A stretch of DNA of 64,000 nt, taken from positions 22,874,116 through 22,938,115 of the forward strand of contig NC_080073.1 in NCBI RefSeq assembly GCF_949987535.1, given 5' to 3'. This DNA is from Balaenoptera acutorostrata (taxonomy: Eukaryota > Chordata > Mammalia > Artiodactyla > Balaenopteridae). The notes under the pieces are model-generated. The model worked only from the letters and a program-made list of their open reading frames with translations, had not been told where the DNA came from and made no database searches. Made by a program: the position numbers and the translations under genes. Positions 35,770-47,390 of this stretch are shown here, in pieces (within the stretch, counting starts at the first letter, position 1; each line of letters opens with the position of its first letter).

Positions 35770-36640
35770 TACATTTCCTCAAAACAAATACACATTTGAA
35801 ATATATAAACAACTCCTAAAAATCAATGAGAAAAGAGAGATAACCCAATAGAAAAATGGGCAAAAGACTTGGATACTTCATCAGAAAAGATGTCAAAATG
35901 GTCAATAAACATAAATAAAAAGCACTCAACTTCCTGAGTCATCTGGGAAATGTAAATTAAAACCACAGTGCAATCCTGCACCATCCCCAGCAGAATAATT
36001 AAAATGAGTAAGATGGAAATTACTCAGTGCTGATGAGAAATCGGGGTGATCAGAACTCTTCTACATTGCTGGAGGAAGATCCACTTAGGAAAATGATTTG
36101 GTACTATCTAATGAAGCCTAACATATGCATCCTCTATGACCCAGGAGTTTCACTGTGAGGTACACACCCAATAGAAACATGGGCATATATTCATCAAAAA
36201 ACATGTCCAAGAATATTCATTGTTTTGCTATTCATGATAGACAAACACTGGAAATATCCATCAACCATAGACTAAATAAATGGTGTTAATATTCACTAGT
36301 TGAAAATCATGCAGATGTGCACATGAATAATCTAAATTTACACACAACAGCATGGAAAAATCTCATAAGCAGAATGCTGGATGAAAGAAGTCAGATGAAA
36401 AAGAGTATATAGTAGATGACTACATTTCTACAAAGCACTAAAAGAGGAAGAACTAACATATGCTGCTAAAATTCAAAATAATGTTTATCTCTGGGGAGTT
36501 GAAAGGAGGCAAGAGGCAGGGGTTTGGGAAAGCTGTAAACTTTGGTTTCCTGACCTGGGTGCTGGTTACACAGCTGTGTCCAGTTTTTTAAAAATCCATC
36601 AACCTGAACTTATGATTTATGAATATATATAATCAGCAGT
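35770..36640 (+). mobile_element. Ancient L1 (L1M/L1ME) ORF2 end and 3'UTR
   Basis: 'AGAAAAATGGGCAAAAGACT', 'TCATCTGGGAAATGTAAATT', 'GACCCAGGAGTTTCACTGTG', 'TCTGGGGAGTTGAAAGGAGG' and 'GGTGCTGGTTACACAGCTGT' keep L1 ORF2-to-3'UTR order; reading frame destroyed. Confidence 0.8.
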
Positions 36641-36707
36641 TGGCTCTTATAACTGAAATACCCAGGGGTAATCCTCAGAAATAGCCCCATAGATGCCATC
36701 ATTGATA

Positions 36708-36710
36708 CCG

Positions 36711-36748
<38 letters not shown>

Positions 36749-36750
36749 CT
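36708..36750. repeat. (TC)n microsatellite
   Basis: Almost pure CT dinucleotide run with one TTT interruption. Arg/Glu- or Ser/Leu-repeat frames here are artefacts. Confidence 0.95.
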
Positions 36751-37284
36751 GGTCTGCCATGTTTTCTTCATTGGTTATTGTCGTGGACAAGGTCTCCCTG
36801 AATGATGTTAAAATGTCCGCTAGCATCCCTGGGCTTACATACTGTCCAGTTAGAAACACAACAAAAAGAGAGTTCCCTCCACTCTTTCTTAGTGTGAAGA
36901 TCAAAGAACTGAGTCTCATTGGACCAAACGGAGATTTATGTCCATCTCTATATGAAGCAATATGGGCAGGGTGATGGAACACAGTGAAAGGCCAGGACTA
37001 CGTCATATGCCCATCCCATCATCTCCCATTTCTGCAGATTAACTGCACTCAGCTAGGTTGTTCTTGCTGGGGGTCTCACAATACGGTTGCCATCAGATAG
37101 ATTTTGGCTGGGCTGGAGTCATCTTGAAGACTTTCTGCTTATAAATCTGTGAGAACAGACTTGGACAGCTGGGGCTACTTGGGCATCTCCTTCTATCTCT
37201 ATGTAGTCTTTCTTCATGGTCTCTTCAGCATGGGGGCTTCATGGTGGCCAGACATGGTGGCTTGAATGGACAGTGAGATACCAA
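36751..37284. other. Probable old repeat, unresolved
   Basis: 'GGTTGTTCTTGCTGGGGGTC', 'GGGCTGGAGTCATCTTGAAG' and 'CTTCAGCATGGGGGCTTCAT' recall a degraded placental repeat whose name I cannot fix. No gene is supported. Confidence 0.35.
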
Positions 37285-38245
37285 AAAAGATATACAGACA
37301 GCAAATAAATATATGGAAAGGTGCTCCACATCGTATATCATCAGAGAAATGCAAATTAAAGCAAGAATAAGATACACTAAACACCTATTAGAGTGGCCAA
37401 AATCCAGAACACTAACACCGTCAAATCCTGGCCAGGATGTGGAGCAACAGGAACCCTCATTTATTGCTCGTGGGAATGCAAAATAATACAACCACTTTGG
37501 AAAACACTTTACCAGTTTTTACAAAACTAAATATACTTATAACATATGATCCAGCAACCGTGCTCCTTGGTATTTACCCAAATGATTTGAAAACTTACAT
37601 CCACATAAAAACTTGCACACAAATGTTTATAGCAAGTTTATTCATAATTGCCAAAACTTGCCCTTCAGTAGGTGAAAGGATAAATAAACTGTAGTACATC
37701 CAGACAATGGACTATTTTTCAGTGCTAAAAAGAAAGGAGTTGTCAAGCCATGTGAAAAGACATGAAGGAATATTAAATGAATATGATTAAGTGAAAGCAG
37801 TCAATATGAAAAGACTATACACCGTATGATTCCAACTATATGACATTCTGGAAAAGACAAAATTATGGAGACAGTAAAAAGGTCAGTGGACGTCAGGGTT
37901 GGGGGAGTGGGGGATGAATAGGTGGAGCACAGAGGATTTTTAGGGCAGTGAAACTACTCTGTACGATACCATAAAGAGAGATACATATGACTATACATTT
38001 GTCCAAACCCATAGAATGCACAACACCAAGAGTGAACCCTCATGTAAACTATGAACTTTGGGAGGTTATGATGTGTCAAGGTAGTTTCATCATTGTTATG
38101 TAATAAATGTCCCACTTTGGCGAGGATGTTGATCGTGGGGAGGCTCTGCATGTGCGGGGGCTGGGGGTAAGTGGGAAATCCCTGCACCTTCCCTTCAATT
38201 TTGCTGTGAACCTAAAACTGCTCTAGAAAAATAACGTCTATTTAG
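37285..38245 (+). mobile_element. Ancient L1 (L1M) ORF2 end and 3'UTR
   Basis: 'TCAGAGAAATGCAAATTAAA', 'TGGAGCAACAGGAACCCTCA', 'ACATATGATCCAGCAACC', and the end 'GAGGCTCTGCATGTGCGGGG' then 'CCTAAAACTGCTCTAGAAAA'. The 85-codon frame at 37437-37694 is decayed ORF2 (ITYDPATVLLGIYPND corresponds to the [12 protein letters not shown] region). Confidence 0.88.
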
Positions 38246-38300
38246 AGGGAGAGAGAGAAAGAGACAGCACAAGTCACATTATCTTTTATGACCTAATACA

Positions 38301-38512
38301 TGGGTTGGCAAACTATGGCCTGTGAATCAAATCTGACCCTTTACTTAATCTTATGAAGTTCCATCAGAACACAGCCAAGCCTGTTTGTGCTACCCCTTAC
38401 AATGGCAGACCTGCATAGTTGTGGCAGAGACCAAATGGGTATGGCCTGAAAAGCCAAAAGTATTTACTATCTGGCCCTTTACGCAAAACGTTTGCTCACT
38501 CTGACCTAGTCT
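38301..38512 (+). mobile_element. hAT-type DNA transposon relic (MER33-like?)
   Basis: 'GGGTTGGCAAACTATGGCCT', 'GAACACAGCCAAGCCTGTTT', 'CAATGGCAGACCTGCATAGT', 'ATTTACTATCTGGCCCTTTA' and 'AACGTTTGCTCACTCTGACC': a common placental non-autonomous element whose ends are inverted (TTGGCAAAC / GTTTGC). The subfamily name is uncertain. Confidence 0.65.
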
Positions 38513-39857
38513 CAAAAATCACTCAGTGTCATTTCTGCTGCATTCTGTTCACTACAAGTAAACCTCTAAGGCCAGTCCATGCTCAAGGGGAGAATTTGCT
38601 GACATGCGCTAAACCACCCAAAGGTGGATCCACCTAGTATGTACACAGTGAGAGGGCAATCAGGATGGTATTGGCTAAAGAAGGGCTCAAGGATGCTGAG
38701 CTGACCCAAACAGGAACCCTCTCTGAGGTGAGATGGAATGCTTCTAATTCTCTGGGCAGGTTAACTGAGTGGAGAAGGTGCAGATGGTACATTCTTTTTC
38801 CAAGTTAGTTAACACCATTGCCCACACCAAGGTGGTAAGAACAGAACTTGTTCCTCTCCAAAATTATACTTATTGCTCAGGGGTAGTTATGTTGAAGTCA
38901 TTCCGACAACTTTTACAATGCTCTAATTGAACTGCCTGGGCACAGAAGAATTGCTGTTTGCAAAAGGAAAATAGCTGGGAGAATTACAAAAATGGCATAT
39001 CAGAAAAAACGCAACATATTCTTGGGTTTTTGAAATGTCAGACTTCTGGGCACCAATTTATCTGACTTACATTACAGGGCTACAAACAATCAGCAACTCT
39101 TATGTGGTCATTTTTCACAATAAGAATACATTTCTAAGTGCTATTTTAGCTCAATAATGATTGTACAGATCTGTTTATTTTGCATTTATGTGTGTGTATG
39201 TTGGGGGGGGAGGGGGCAGTTCCCTAAGTGATACCTTGCCTTTGGCGATGTTGGGCAACAGAGGAAAATGTATTATATTAATCAGATTGGACCACTTGCT
39301 TAATGAGAAGAATGTAATCTGGATTTTAACACAATACAAAGCATTCAAACTCCACATGTAAAATTAAGCAGTCACTGAGTTCCTCCTACAAGAATATGTC
39401 ACTGACATCATCTCTCCTGCTCCAGGGCAATCGAGAAGGCTCAAGGCCATTATTATAATCATGAAAAGATTTCTTTTGATTGTCTTATGCCCAGAGAGGC
39501 AGTTTAAAAGGTGGGTTGGAAATGGAGGAGGGGGGTCTACCACTGCAGGAGAATAGTAGACTCCTTTTGGTCAGCCATACTCCTCACATCAGGAGATACA
39601 CACATATCATCTTAAGAGAGAAATACTGGCCGGCACAACTTTATGAAACACAGGCCAGATGTTGGCAGAAATACTGATTTTGTCACCTCTCTTTCACGTG
39701 TTGGTATAAAGAGGAGATTTTTAAAAAATTACCTTTCCTCAACAAGCATTATATCTAATGAGAGATTTGGGCACATGCACCACCTGTTATAATTCAAGGC
39801 ACAATGTGAAGAGGGCCTGCCAGAGAGTTGGTGCTCAACAAGTACAAGTTGGATGAG
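38513..39857. other. Unassigned single-copy-like sequence
   Basis: No supported gene. A G8-A-G5 run lies at 39203-39216. Frames at 38419-38637 and 39161-39361 have no motif. Confidence 0.5.
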
Positions 39858-40092
39858 AACTAACATTTATTTAAGGCGTATGCATGGCAAGCATAATGTT
39901 TACACACATTCAATCCTCATGATAACTTTATCAACTATATATTATTATTACACTTATTTTAAAGGCAAGGAAAATAGGGCTTCATAAAGTCAAGTAACTT
40001 GTTCAAGGTTACATAAATTTGTTTCTGGAACCTGATCTTGAACTAACGAAATCTGGTTCCAGAGCTTGTGATCTTAACTACTATGTATTACA
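39858..40092 (+). mobile_element. MIR SINE, nearly full length
   Basis: 'ACTAACATTTATTTAAGGCG', 'TTCAATCCTCATGATAACTT', 'AAGTAACTTGTTCAAGGTTA' and 'GAGCTTGTGATCTTAACTAC' cover the MIR consensus from head to tail. Confidence 0.85.
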
Positions 40093-40096
40093 GCCA

Positions 40097-40161
40097 ATGA
40101 ATGGATGGATAGATGGATGGATGGATGAATGGATGGATGGATGGATGGATGGATGGATGGG
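40097..40161. repeat. (ATGG)n tetranucleotide microsatellite
   Basis: About 16 GGAT-phase units with ATGA and ATAG variants. It starts exactly where the MIR ends. Met-Asp-Gly-Trp frames are artefacts. Confidence 0.95.
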
Positions 40162-40229
40162 TGCACAAACTGATAGATGGAATAACCAAAATACTGTGAT
40201 CATGTAGGAGAAGGAGTAAGTACATATGA

Positions 40230-40900
40230 AGTTCATAGAGAAGGCTAAACAGAAGAGGTGACATTTGACCTGAGTCTTGAAGAAGACAGATGTTTCCAGG
40301 TGGAGGAGAGGGAGATGGGCTTCCCAGGCTGGCAGAGAAGCATGAGCAAAGACACAGACATCCAAGTCTCCATGAATCTAGAGGATGACAGGTAGTCCTA
40401 CATAACTAGGGCACAGGTCATCCAGGCCAGCAGCCCAGAGAAGAGGCTGCTGAGTGAGACTCCATGGTAAAGGAGTCTGGAATGTCATGTTGAGTTTGGG
40501 TTTTCTTCTGCAGGTAGTAGAAAACCTTCAAAGATTTTTTTTAATCGTGGATAACATTTATCGAGGACTTAACTGTGTGAGCCATGAAGTGTTAAAATCC
40601 TCACAAGAACCCTGTCGAGGTAGACGCTAGCTATTATTCCTCTATTTTACAAGTAATGAAGTTGAAGTTCAGAGATGTTAAATCACTTGCCTAAAGTCAT
40701 ATAGTCTAGAACTATTTGTATCTGTATTTGGACCCCGGCAGTCCTCCAGAGCTACAGAGCTAAACAGAGCAAGAGAGCGGCATGATTTTATGTGTGTTTA
40801 AAGAGAGAACTATAGCAGCAGTCTGGATGAGGATGAACCTTAAGATAGGGAAACTGACTGGGAGGTTGTTTGTGTTTAAGAGAGTCTGGGGAAATGAGCT
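40230..40900 (-). mobile_element. L2 LINE relic, antisense, split by a MIR
   Basis: 'GACATTTGACCTGAGTCTTG', 'TTCCCAGGCTGGCAGAGAAG', 'TAGTAGAAAACCTTCAAAG', and after the MIR 'GGCATGATTTTATGTGTG' and 'AGCAGCAGTCTGGATGAGGA'. This is the reverse complement of the L2 segment seen in sense at 16086-16800. Confidence 0.65.
40540..40769 (+). mobile_element. MIR SINE inserted in L2
   Basis: 'GATAACATTTATCGAGGACT', 'AATCCTCACAAGAACCCTG', 'ATTTTACAAGTAATGAAGTT', 'TCACTTGCCTAAAGTCATAT' and 'CCGGCAGTCCTCCAGAG' follow MIR order; L2 resumes on both sides. Confidence 0.8.
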
Positions 40901-40905
40901 AAAGC

Positions 40906-41102
40906 AGGGTTTCTCAACCTTGGCACTATTAACATTTTGGGTTAGATAATTCTTTGCTGTGGGAGCCTGTCCTGAATACTGCAGAATATTTTGCAACATC
41001 CCTGGCCTCTACCCAACGGATGCCCTGTAGTATCCCCCTTCAAGGTGCAACAAAGGAAGATGTCTCACTGGAAGGCAGACTGTCCCTAGTTGAGAACCAA
41101 TG
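40906..41102 (+). mobile_element. MER20 (hAT-Charlie non-autonomous DNA transposon)
   Basis: 'GGTTTCTCAACCTTGGCACT', 'TAACATTTTGGGTTAGATAA', 'CATCCCTGGCCTCTACCCAA' and the inverted end 'TAGTTGAGAACCAATG'. Well preserved at both termini. Confidence 0.9.
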
Positions 41103-41264
41103 AGTTAAGGCAATGATGGGGGATTGGAAAACAAGGGATATTTCAGAAATAGGATCAACAGAACCAAGGGATCAAAAGGTGGAGCACTCAAAGATATGTC
41201 CGGATGTATGACACAGTGCTGGCAACAGTCAAGGCAGTAACAGACCCAGGGTTCAGCTCAGGGT

Positions 41265-41485
41265 CTGAATTTAGCAGGCTTGGGTTCAAAACCCAGCTCG
41301 GCCATTTACCATTGGGTAAACTGGAGAAAATTACTTATGCTCCCCAGGTCTTAAAAAGAAGAGCCTAATAGCACTTACCTCTGAAATTTGTTGTGAAGAT
41401 TGAAACAGAATACCATGAGTCAAGTGTTTAGCAGAGTTTCTGGCACTTAGTAATTGCTCAATAAACAGTACTACTAGCCAGTAAG
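41265..41485 (-). mobile_element. MIR SINE, antisense
   Basis: 'GGGTTCAAAACCCAGCTCGG', 'ATTACTTATGCTCCCCAGGT', 'TTGTTGTGAAGATTGAAACA', 'TCTGGCACTTAGTAATTGCT' and 'CAATAAACAGTACTACTAGC': clear antisense MIR. Confidence 0.85.
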
Positions 41486-41639
41486 GCAAACACAGGGAAG
41501 CTTCTTCAACCTCAGGTTGTGGAATCCATGGTTTGAGAGGTTTTTAGGGAGTGGACACTGTGAACTCTAAAAACAATTTTCCACTCAGTGGAATATCTCT
41601 CCCGGCTCCTTAAAGTTAAGTTGAAAAAAAGAATATATA

Positions 41640-41910
41640 ACTGAATATTTGGTTTTATATTAATTGTGAGTATCTGGTATATATACGTATGTATGTGTAT
41701 ACCTCTGGATTTCTAGGTATACTTGTGCATGTACACATAAACATATACTAATTAGATCATTGGAATCATACTAAAACATTAATACTAATTATCAATAGAT
41801 GTTAGATTATGGGTGAATTTAACTTTTACCTCTATTATTTCTATTATCCTTTATAATTTTTCTATAATGAATAAGTATGACTTTTATAAATAAGGGACAA
41901 AAGTAAATAT
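41640..41910 (+). mobile_element. Ancient L1 3' end (probable)
   Basis: 'GATTATGGGTGAATTTAACT', 'AATTTTTCTATAATGAATAA' and 'ATGACTTTTATAAATAAGG' match the 'gattatgggtgatttttatt ... tctacaatgaacatgtattac' ending of some old L1s. Confidence 0.55.
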
Positions 41911-43214
41911 TCTAAAATACCTTCCCTTAAAATATACGGATTGAAATCCTACTATGTGTCAGATACTACACTAGAAACTGAGGATACAATAATAAGAACC
42001 CCTGCCCTCAGCCCACCCCCCACACACACATACACACACACGGGAACAACAAAAGCAACAAAAACCACCTTAAACCACATGTGCACATACCAGAAAGCTG
42101 GAACTTGAAAAATCAAGTTCAAATGTAACTATGATACTCCAGAAGCAACCAAAATGATGAGCTCTGTCAACACCACACTAATCATGTTTTTAAGTCTGAC
42201 AGAAGATCCAAAAGAATTTTCTAATTCTCCGATTTTGCAAGGGTTCAGTAGGAAACTCCACTGTTCCCTCCTTTTTAAGATTTTGCTTCCTCTTATTTAG
42301 TAATTCCTATCCTGAGGGAATATAATACAATTTTGCAATGTCCAAATCAACGTTGAGTCTAATTAGTAGAGATAGCTCCCCTGGAAACTACAATTCTCCA
42401 CAGGGAGACTCATTTCAGTAACAAAGCCTTTCTTTAGACAGTATATAAAGGGTTTTCTATTTCAAAGTACAAACCCTTGCCTCCCTGCACATTCAGGGAA
42501 ATTTAGAACAGTATGTATTTTTCTGAGCTCTCACAGACTTAACGAAAACAATTTGGGCCTCTGGAAAACTCTCCAACATCCTTACTGTGTGTGTTAGCAC
42601 GACTGATATGCCTGCCTTTGACTCACTACAACAAGGAGATTCTGGCTCAAAGTTGTCACTTTCAGTTTCAACTGGTGTCTGTGTGAAGAGTAAGGGAAAT
42701 GATCAATTAAGGGTGCTCACTCTACCTTCTGCATCTTTTTTAATTAAGTACATACTGAAATGATGGACTTTATACAGATGACAGTATAGGCATTCTGTGT
42801 CTGCCCCTGTCATTCATTCTCACTGCTGTATTTCTGGAATTAGGATTCATGTTCTGTCATCTTGAATATTTTAATACTTTACTGATCTCGTACGTGTTTA
42901 GCCATAGGAGGACAGCAGTAAAATAAAATTTTATAGCCAACAAAGTCCTTTATACCTAAAGTTTATTGCACTTTTTATATTTTGTTTAACAACACATGGC
43001 TCCTTGAGACTCTGAAATAAACATAGCTTCCTCAAGTCGCGGTGGGCTTGTGCTCTTTCATTTCTTGTTGAGGGTTGATTCCATCGTCAGGATGGAAAGA
43101 ATTCCTGATAATTGGCCAGAGAGGCTGCAATTCTATCAGGCAGGTGCTTCTTTCTCGAAAAGTGTTAAGACAACCTTAAAGCTCCTTTGTGTTAGAAAAG
43201 TGCCCCATTTTTTT
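41911..43214. other. Unassigned sequence with short CA run
   Basis: A C-rich and CA-rich stretch lies at 42012-42043. The rest has no supported gene or repeat. Confidence 0.5.
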
Positions 43215-43294
43215 CTTTGCTCCCAAAATACAGGTATTCTCCATTCAAAGTGATCTTTGCTCCCAAAATACAGGTATTCTCCATTCAAAGTGAT
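43215..43294. repeat. Perfect 40-bp tandem duplication
   Basis: Positions 43215-43254 and 43255-43294 are identical over all 40 bases (unit starts CTTTGCTCCCAAAATACAGG). Not part of a recognised repeat. Confidence 0.97.
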
Positions 43295-44284
43295 CCTTTT
43301 CCATGGACTCCCCAGATTACATTCTATTTCAATCAATAAGTCAGGGATCAATCAACTGATGAGATATGAAGGAGCCCATTGACTCCTAAAGTAGTTGATA
43401 TTTTCCAGCAACAACTTTTCTCACTGGCTAGGGTCTTTAAAATTTTATGATAATGACAAAACTATTGTTTTGGGTAGTGATGATTTCTTGGAGTAATTAA
43501 CACTATCTTATTTTTGTTCTTTGGTTTGCGAAGTTGGCTTGGTGGCCCAAGAAGTGAATAGAGAATTGTAATATGGTGCAGGACATTAGAGTAGTTTCTA
43601 TTGCTCCCTGATTGAGCTAAATAACTGGTTTGGGGGATTTTTCAGTACTTGTTGTTGTTGTGTATATGAGTAAAAAGCAAACAAACAAAAAACCTCCAGG
43701 TTTTTCCATAACACAAGTTGCAGAGAGAATTGCCATCCCAGAAGAGTATAACGTAATGAAAATATCATTGAACTGGCTTCAATTCCCAGTTCTGATGATA
43801 CTATTCGGAGGGGGGAGGGGGAATGCAAATTATTTCATTGCCCATGAGTTAAAAACTGAATTTAAAAAAATGGATTAGATTCATTTCTGAGGTCCTTTCC
43901 TACTCCAATTTTCCATAGTTCTAAATAAAATACATTAAACGTATTTGATCCCATTGTGTCATTGTCAAAATTTCATCTGTTCATTCGCTCATTCATATCT
44001 CCTACCAAGATTTATTAAACAACCAACATTCATTAAGACCTCAAATAACCTGAATTTGTCTTCACCTCTAACGCTTCCGAACAGGATATACTTCAGGATA
44101 TTTTGGGGACAAAGAGTTAAAGAGAATGCTAACTGCCATACAGAAATAAACCACTGATGTCCTTGATCTTACTGAGCTCTTGACCTATTTTCCTGCCTGA
44201 ATGGCCGGGAAGAAATTTCAAAAGCCTTTAACCCTCCTCAAACTCAGAAACAGAATATAAAAATATACACGCCCAACAGACGTT
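43295..44284. other. Unassigned sequence
   Basis: No supported gene or repeat; a short GTT run at about 43651-43661. Confidence 0.45.
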
Positions 44285-44290
44285 CCTTAC

Positions 44291-44441
44291 CACCTCTTCT
44301 TATTTTCAAAGTTGAGATCATTGAGCCTTCGAATGAGAGTGGTGTTCGAAGGGTCACCATTTCTGGATGCTGACTTTGGATTTGCAGGACTCTTGGGCCA
44401 TTGCTGTCAGCTGCTGAGTTTCTACAAGGCCATCTTAAGAA
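44291..44441 (-). other. Candidate exon, weak evidence
   Basis: On the minus strand a pyrimidine-rich tract ends in TGCTATATTTCAG (acceptor, AG at 44442-44443), followed by 151 bases and a donor GTAAGG (44290 down to 44285). One frame is open through all 50 codons (it begins FLRWPCRNSAADSNG and ends STLKIRRG). A second frame opens only after an internal stop (it ends LNDLNFENKKR). The block sits in non-repeat DNA and keeps two TTCGAA words, unusual in CpG-poor surroundings. I do not recognise the peptide. A 50-codon open frame alone is not improbable by chance, so this rests mainly on the paired splice signals. It could be an untranslated or lncRNA exon, a conserved non-coding element, or nothing. 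Confidence 0.22.
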
Positions 44442-44458
44442 CTGAAATATAGCAGAAA

Positions 44459-45941
44459 GAGCGGAGTTTAGTTCTTGGATTTTTTAATGACTCGTTTCCC
44501 CTCATATCCTCGTGGTCAGGAAGTTCATTGGATTGTCTACCTTTTTTTGGCTTCAGTTTAAAGTATGTTTTCTAGTCTGTCTCCTATTGAGCTGGAAATA
44601 ATGCCTCTTATGCCCCTTTGAACAGCCCTTCTGACTCTTGAATACGGTTGTTAAGATGCCCTTCAACTATCATTACTGTAAGCCATGTATCCTTTGCGAT
44701 AAACATAATTAAAAACTGCTCCAGGGTCTTCTTAAAGTAATGTGAGATTTTTACATTTTTATGCCTGGCGTGGGTAATGTTAAAAAGTAGTACTGGGATG
44801 AGAAAGTAGGTGGGATGTCAAAAGATACCCTCCATCCTTAACGCTCCCTTGATGGAAATGACAGCCTTATTTGTTTTGTTAACCAGTGTATAATTAAAAG
44901 TCAATATTCAAGATCATAATAAAAATCTGTATAACTACTCATGTTGTGAGACTGAGGCTTGGAAGGAAAATCTATTAAAACACAGCCTTGTGTAATTTAC
45001 AAGAAATCAGTAATAAAATGTTTGCTCTCAACATTATCTGCAAAATGGTCAGTATATTACCAGAATAAATCCATATTACTTGGAGGCTGTAGATAAATAT
45101 CCATAGGCAAAGTTCACATTGAGGTTATCTGCCTCACGTTCTGAACTGGGGAGTGCTATTTAGAGGAGATAATTTGTGGTTTACTTCTCCAAGTCTCAAG
45201 TACATTGTGCAGAAATGAGTTTAGTTCCTGACAGGGTATCTGTCATATCCAAGTAGGAAAAGAATGCCATTGCAGGGTTGTACCCATTGCAAAAAGGATA
45301 CAGCTTTTGTCCTCAGTGTGAAACAAAGGGAAGATTCTTAACAATTAAAAGTCCTGAATGAACCTTCTGTTCACAAAAAAAAGGGAGATATTTGATGCTT
45401 TGTAAAACACTGATTCATTGGGCAGTAGAGTGATGTCTTATTTCAAGTCATCAGTAAATTCAGTGCTCAAGTATATGAAACTTTCATGAAGTTGTACCCT
45501 GGATTCTGATTTAAGAATAATTTTTTATGCATAGGAAAAAATCTAATAGCAATGGGGGGAGTACTGAAACACCCTAGCAGAAAAGTTTTCATGGGAGGAC
45601 TGACACCTTTCAAGGCAAGAAAATGGGCTTTGGATAATATCTGCTTCCCTGATATTAATTAAGAGTTGTTGCTTCTTGCCATTTAAATTAGACTCTAAGG
45701 TGGTGTTAGGGAGAGGGTCTCTCTATTGTCACTTTGTCTCCTTTCCCACCCCTTTGTCACCTCTTTCCAGCAACAGAAGGGACTTCGAATCTTGTCTGGT
45801 GATGACTACTAACATCTATTCATGGTAAAGTCCCAGTTTTAGAACTCCAGAACTTTTGATATGGAAATGGAAACTCTGAAATTTATAAATCCCCTTTCCC
45901 TCTCAGTACACTTGACTTTCAGGAACTATTGTCCTCTAGGG
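44459..45941. other. Unassigned single-copy-like sequence
   Basis: No recognised repeat and no other supported exon. Confidence 0.5.
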
Positions 45942-46130
45942 GAGTGGTTCTCAAAACCAGCAGCATTAGTATTACCTGGGAACTGAACAGAAACACAAAT
46001 TCTTGAGTCCCACCCCAGACCCCCTGAATCAGAAACTCTGGATGGGTTTCTGGAGTAAGACCCGGTAATCTGTCTGTTAGCAACCCTCCAGGTGATTCTG
46101 ATGCTCACTAAAGTTGGAGAACCATTGCTG
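45942..46130 (-). mobile_element. MER5A (hAT-Charlie non-autonomous DNA transposon)
   Basis: Ends 'GAGTGGTTCTCAAAACCAG' and 'AGTTGGAGAACCATTG' are inverted. The interior 'TGAGTCCCACCCCAGACC', 'CTGAATCAGAAACTCTGGAT' and 'CCCTCCAGGTGATTCTGATG' is MER5A in reverse orientation; about 189 bp, the usual full length. Confidence 0.88.
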
Positions 46131-46905
46131 CAGGGAGTCCAGAATATTCTCATTGAGGCTCAGCGCCCAGCAATGATTTCTTTGTCCTGCGTGATACCTG
46201 TCCTTCCCTTAAGCCAATGAATGCTGTGAATTTCATTGATGGGGAATCACAGGGCAACATAATTTACTTAAATAAAAAATAGATTTATTTTATATTTCAG
46301 AAACATTAATCCCTTTACACATGTCCTGTCCTGAAAGAGAACTTGGCAAGTCTGTTAGGTTCCCATTTTCAGCAGGATTTCTTATTCTCACAAACTTATG
46401 TCTCTTTCTCCTCATTGCTTCCAGAAAACAGAGGCATTCCAAAGTCATCTGAAGCTCCAGACCAATTTCATACTCAAATTAGAGAAATAAAATATTCAGT
46501 ACAGTGAATATAAAACTGGCATTCTGGTGACATAGATCTATAAACTGGGCTCATTGAACTCACTAGAACCACGTTAGTAAATGATCATGGTGAGGACCTC
46601 AAGACTCACAATTGCTTCTGAATTATGAAAAATAAAAATATATCAAGCTACACTGCCTCTAGACTTAAGTAATAGGGGTATTCTGTTATCCTCTCCAGAT
46701 TTAATAGTTCATCTCCATGGGTGTAGTTCGATGCAACATAACTGATGTTGATTCAGTTTACTGGCAACTCTCTGAGTCCACATTTTGACCCAGCAAAGCC
46801 CTGCATTCCCTGTCTAAACCTGACAGGATATGGGGATTGAGGCCATGGATAACACTAGCAGGAAGGCTCTTGTACCAGAGTGAACAGAGAAAAGACAGCT
46901 AAGGT
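46131..46905. other. Unassigned sequence
   Basis: No supported gene or repeat. Confidence 0.45.
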
Positions 46906-47351
46906 CCTGGTTCCCAGACTGTGCACGGGGCACTACCACAAACATAAGAGTGCTACAGGGTATTTTAAATTTGTAAGAGTAACATAGCAATACTCCAGAT
47001 CTGTTCACACTGCATGAATTACTAGCTTACAGTAATTCACAGCTTCAAAATTAGCTCCAGGGACTTCCCTCGTGGTGCAGTGGTTAGGAATCTGCCTGCC
47101 AATGCAGGGGACACGGGTTCGAGACCTGGTCCAGGAAGATCCCACAGGCCATGGAGCAACTAAGCCTGTGTGCCACAACTACTGAGCCTACACGCCACAA
47201 CTACTGAAGCCCATGCGCCTAGAGCCCATGCTCCACAACAAAGAGAGGCCACAGCATTGAGAAGCCCGTGCACTGCAATGAAGAGTAGCCCCCGCTTGAT
47301 GCAACTAGAGAAAGCCCGCGCACATCAACGAAGACCCAATGCAGCCAAAAA

Positions 47352-47390
<39 letters not shown>

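Noticed and set aside
36647..36982. Arg-Glu repeat protein (111 codons, minus strand)
   Set aside because: Translation of a (TC)n microsatellite.
39203..39216. G8-A-G5 run as a G-quadruplex
   Set aside because: Only three separable G-runs of three are available within the tract, below the four needed for a simple intramolecular fold.
40019..40365. Met-Asp-Gly-Trp or Ile-His-Pro-Ser repeat proteins
   Set aside because: Translation of an (ATGG)n microsatellite.
43050..43253. 67-codon frame overlapping the 40-bp duplication
   Set aside because: The duplication interrupts any conserved frame and no splice context is visible.
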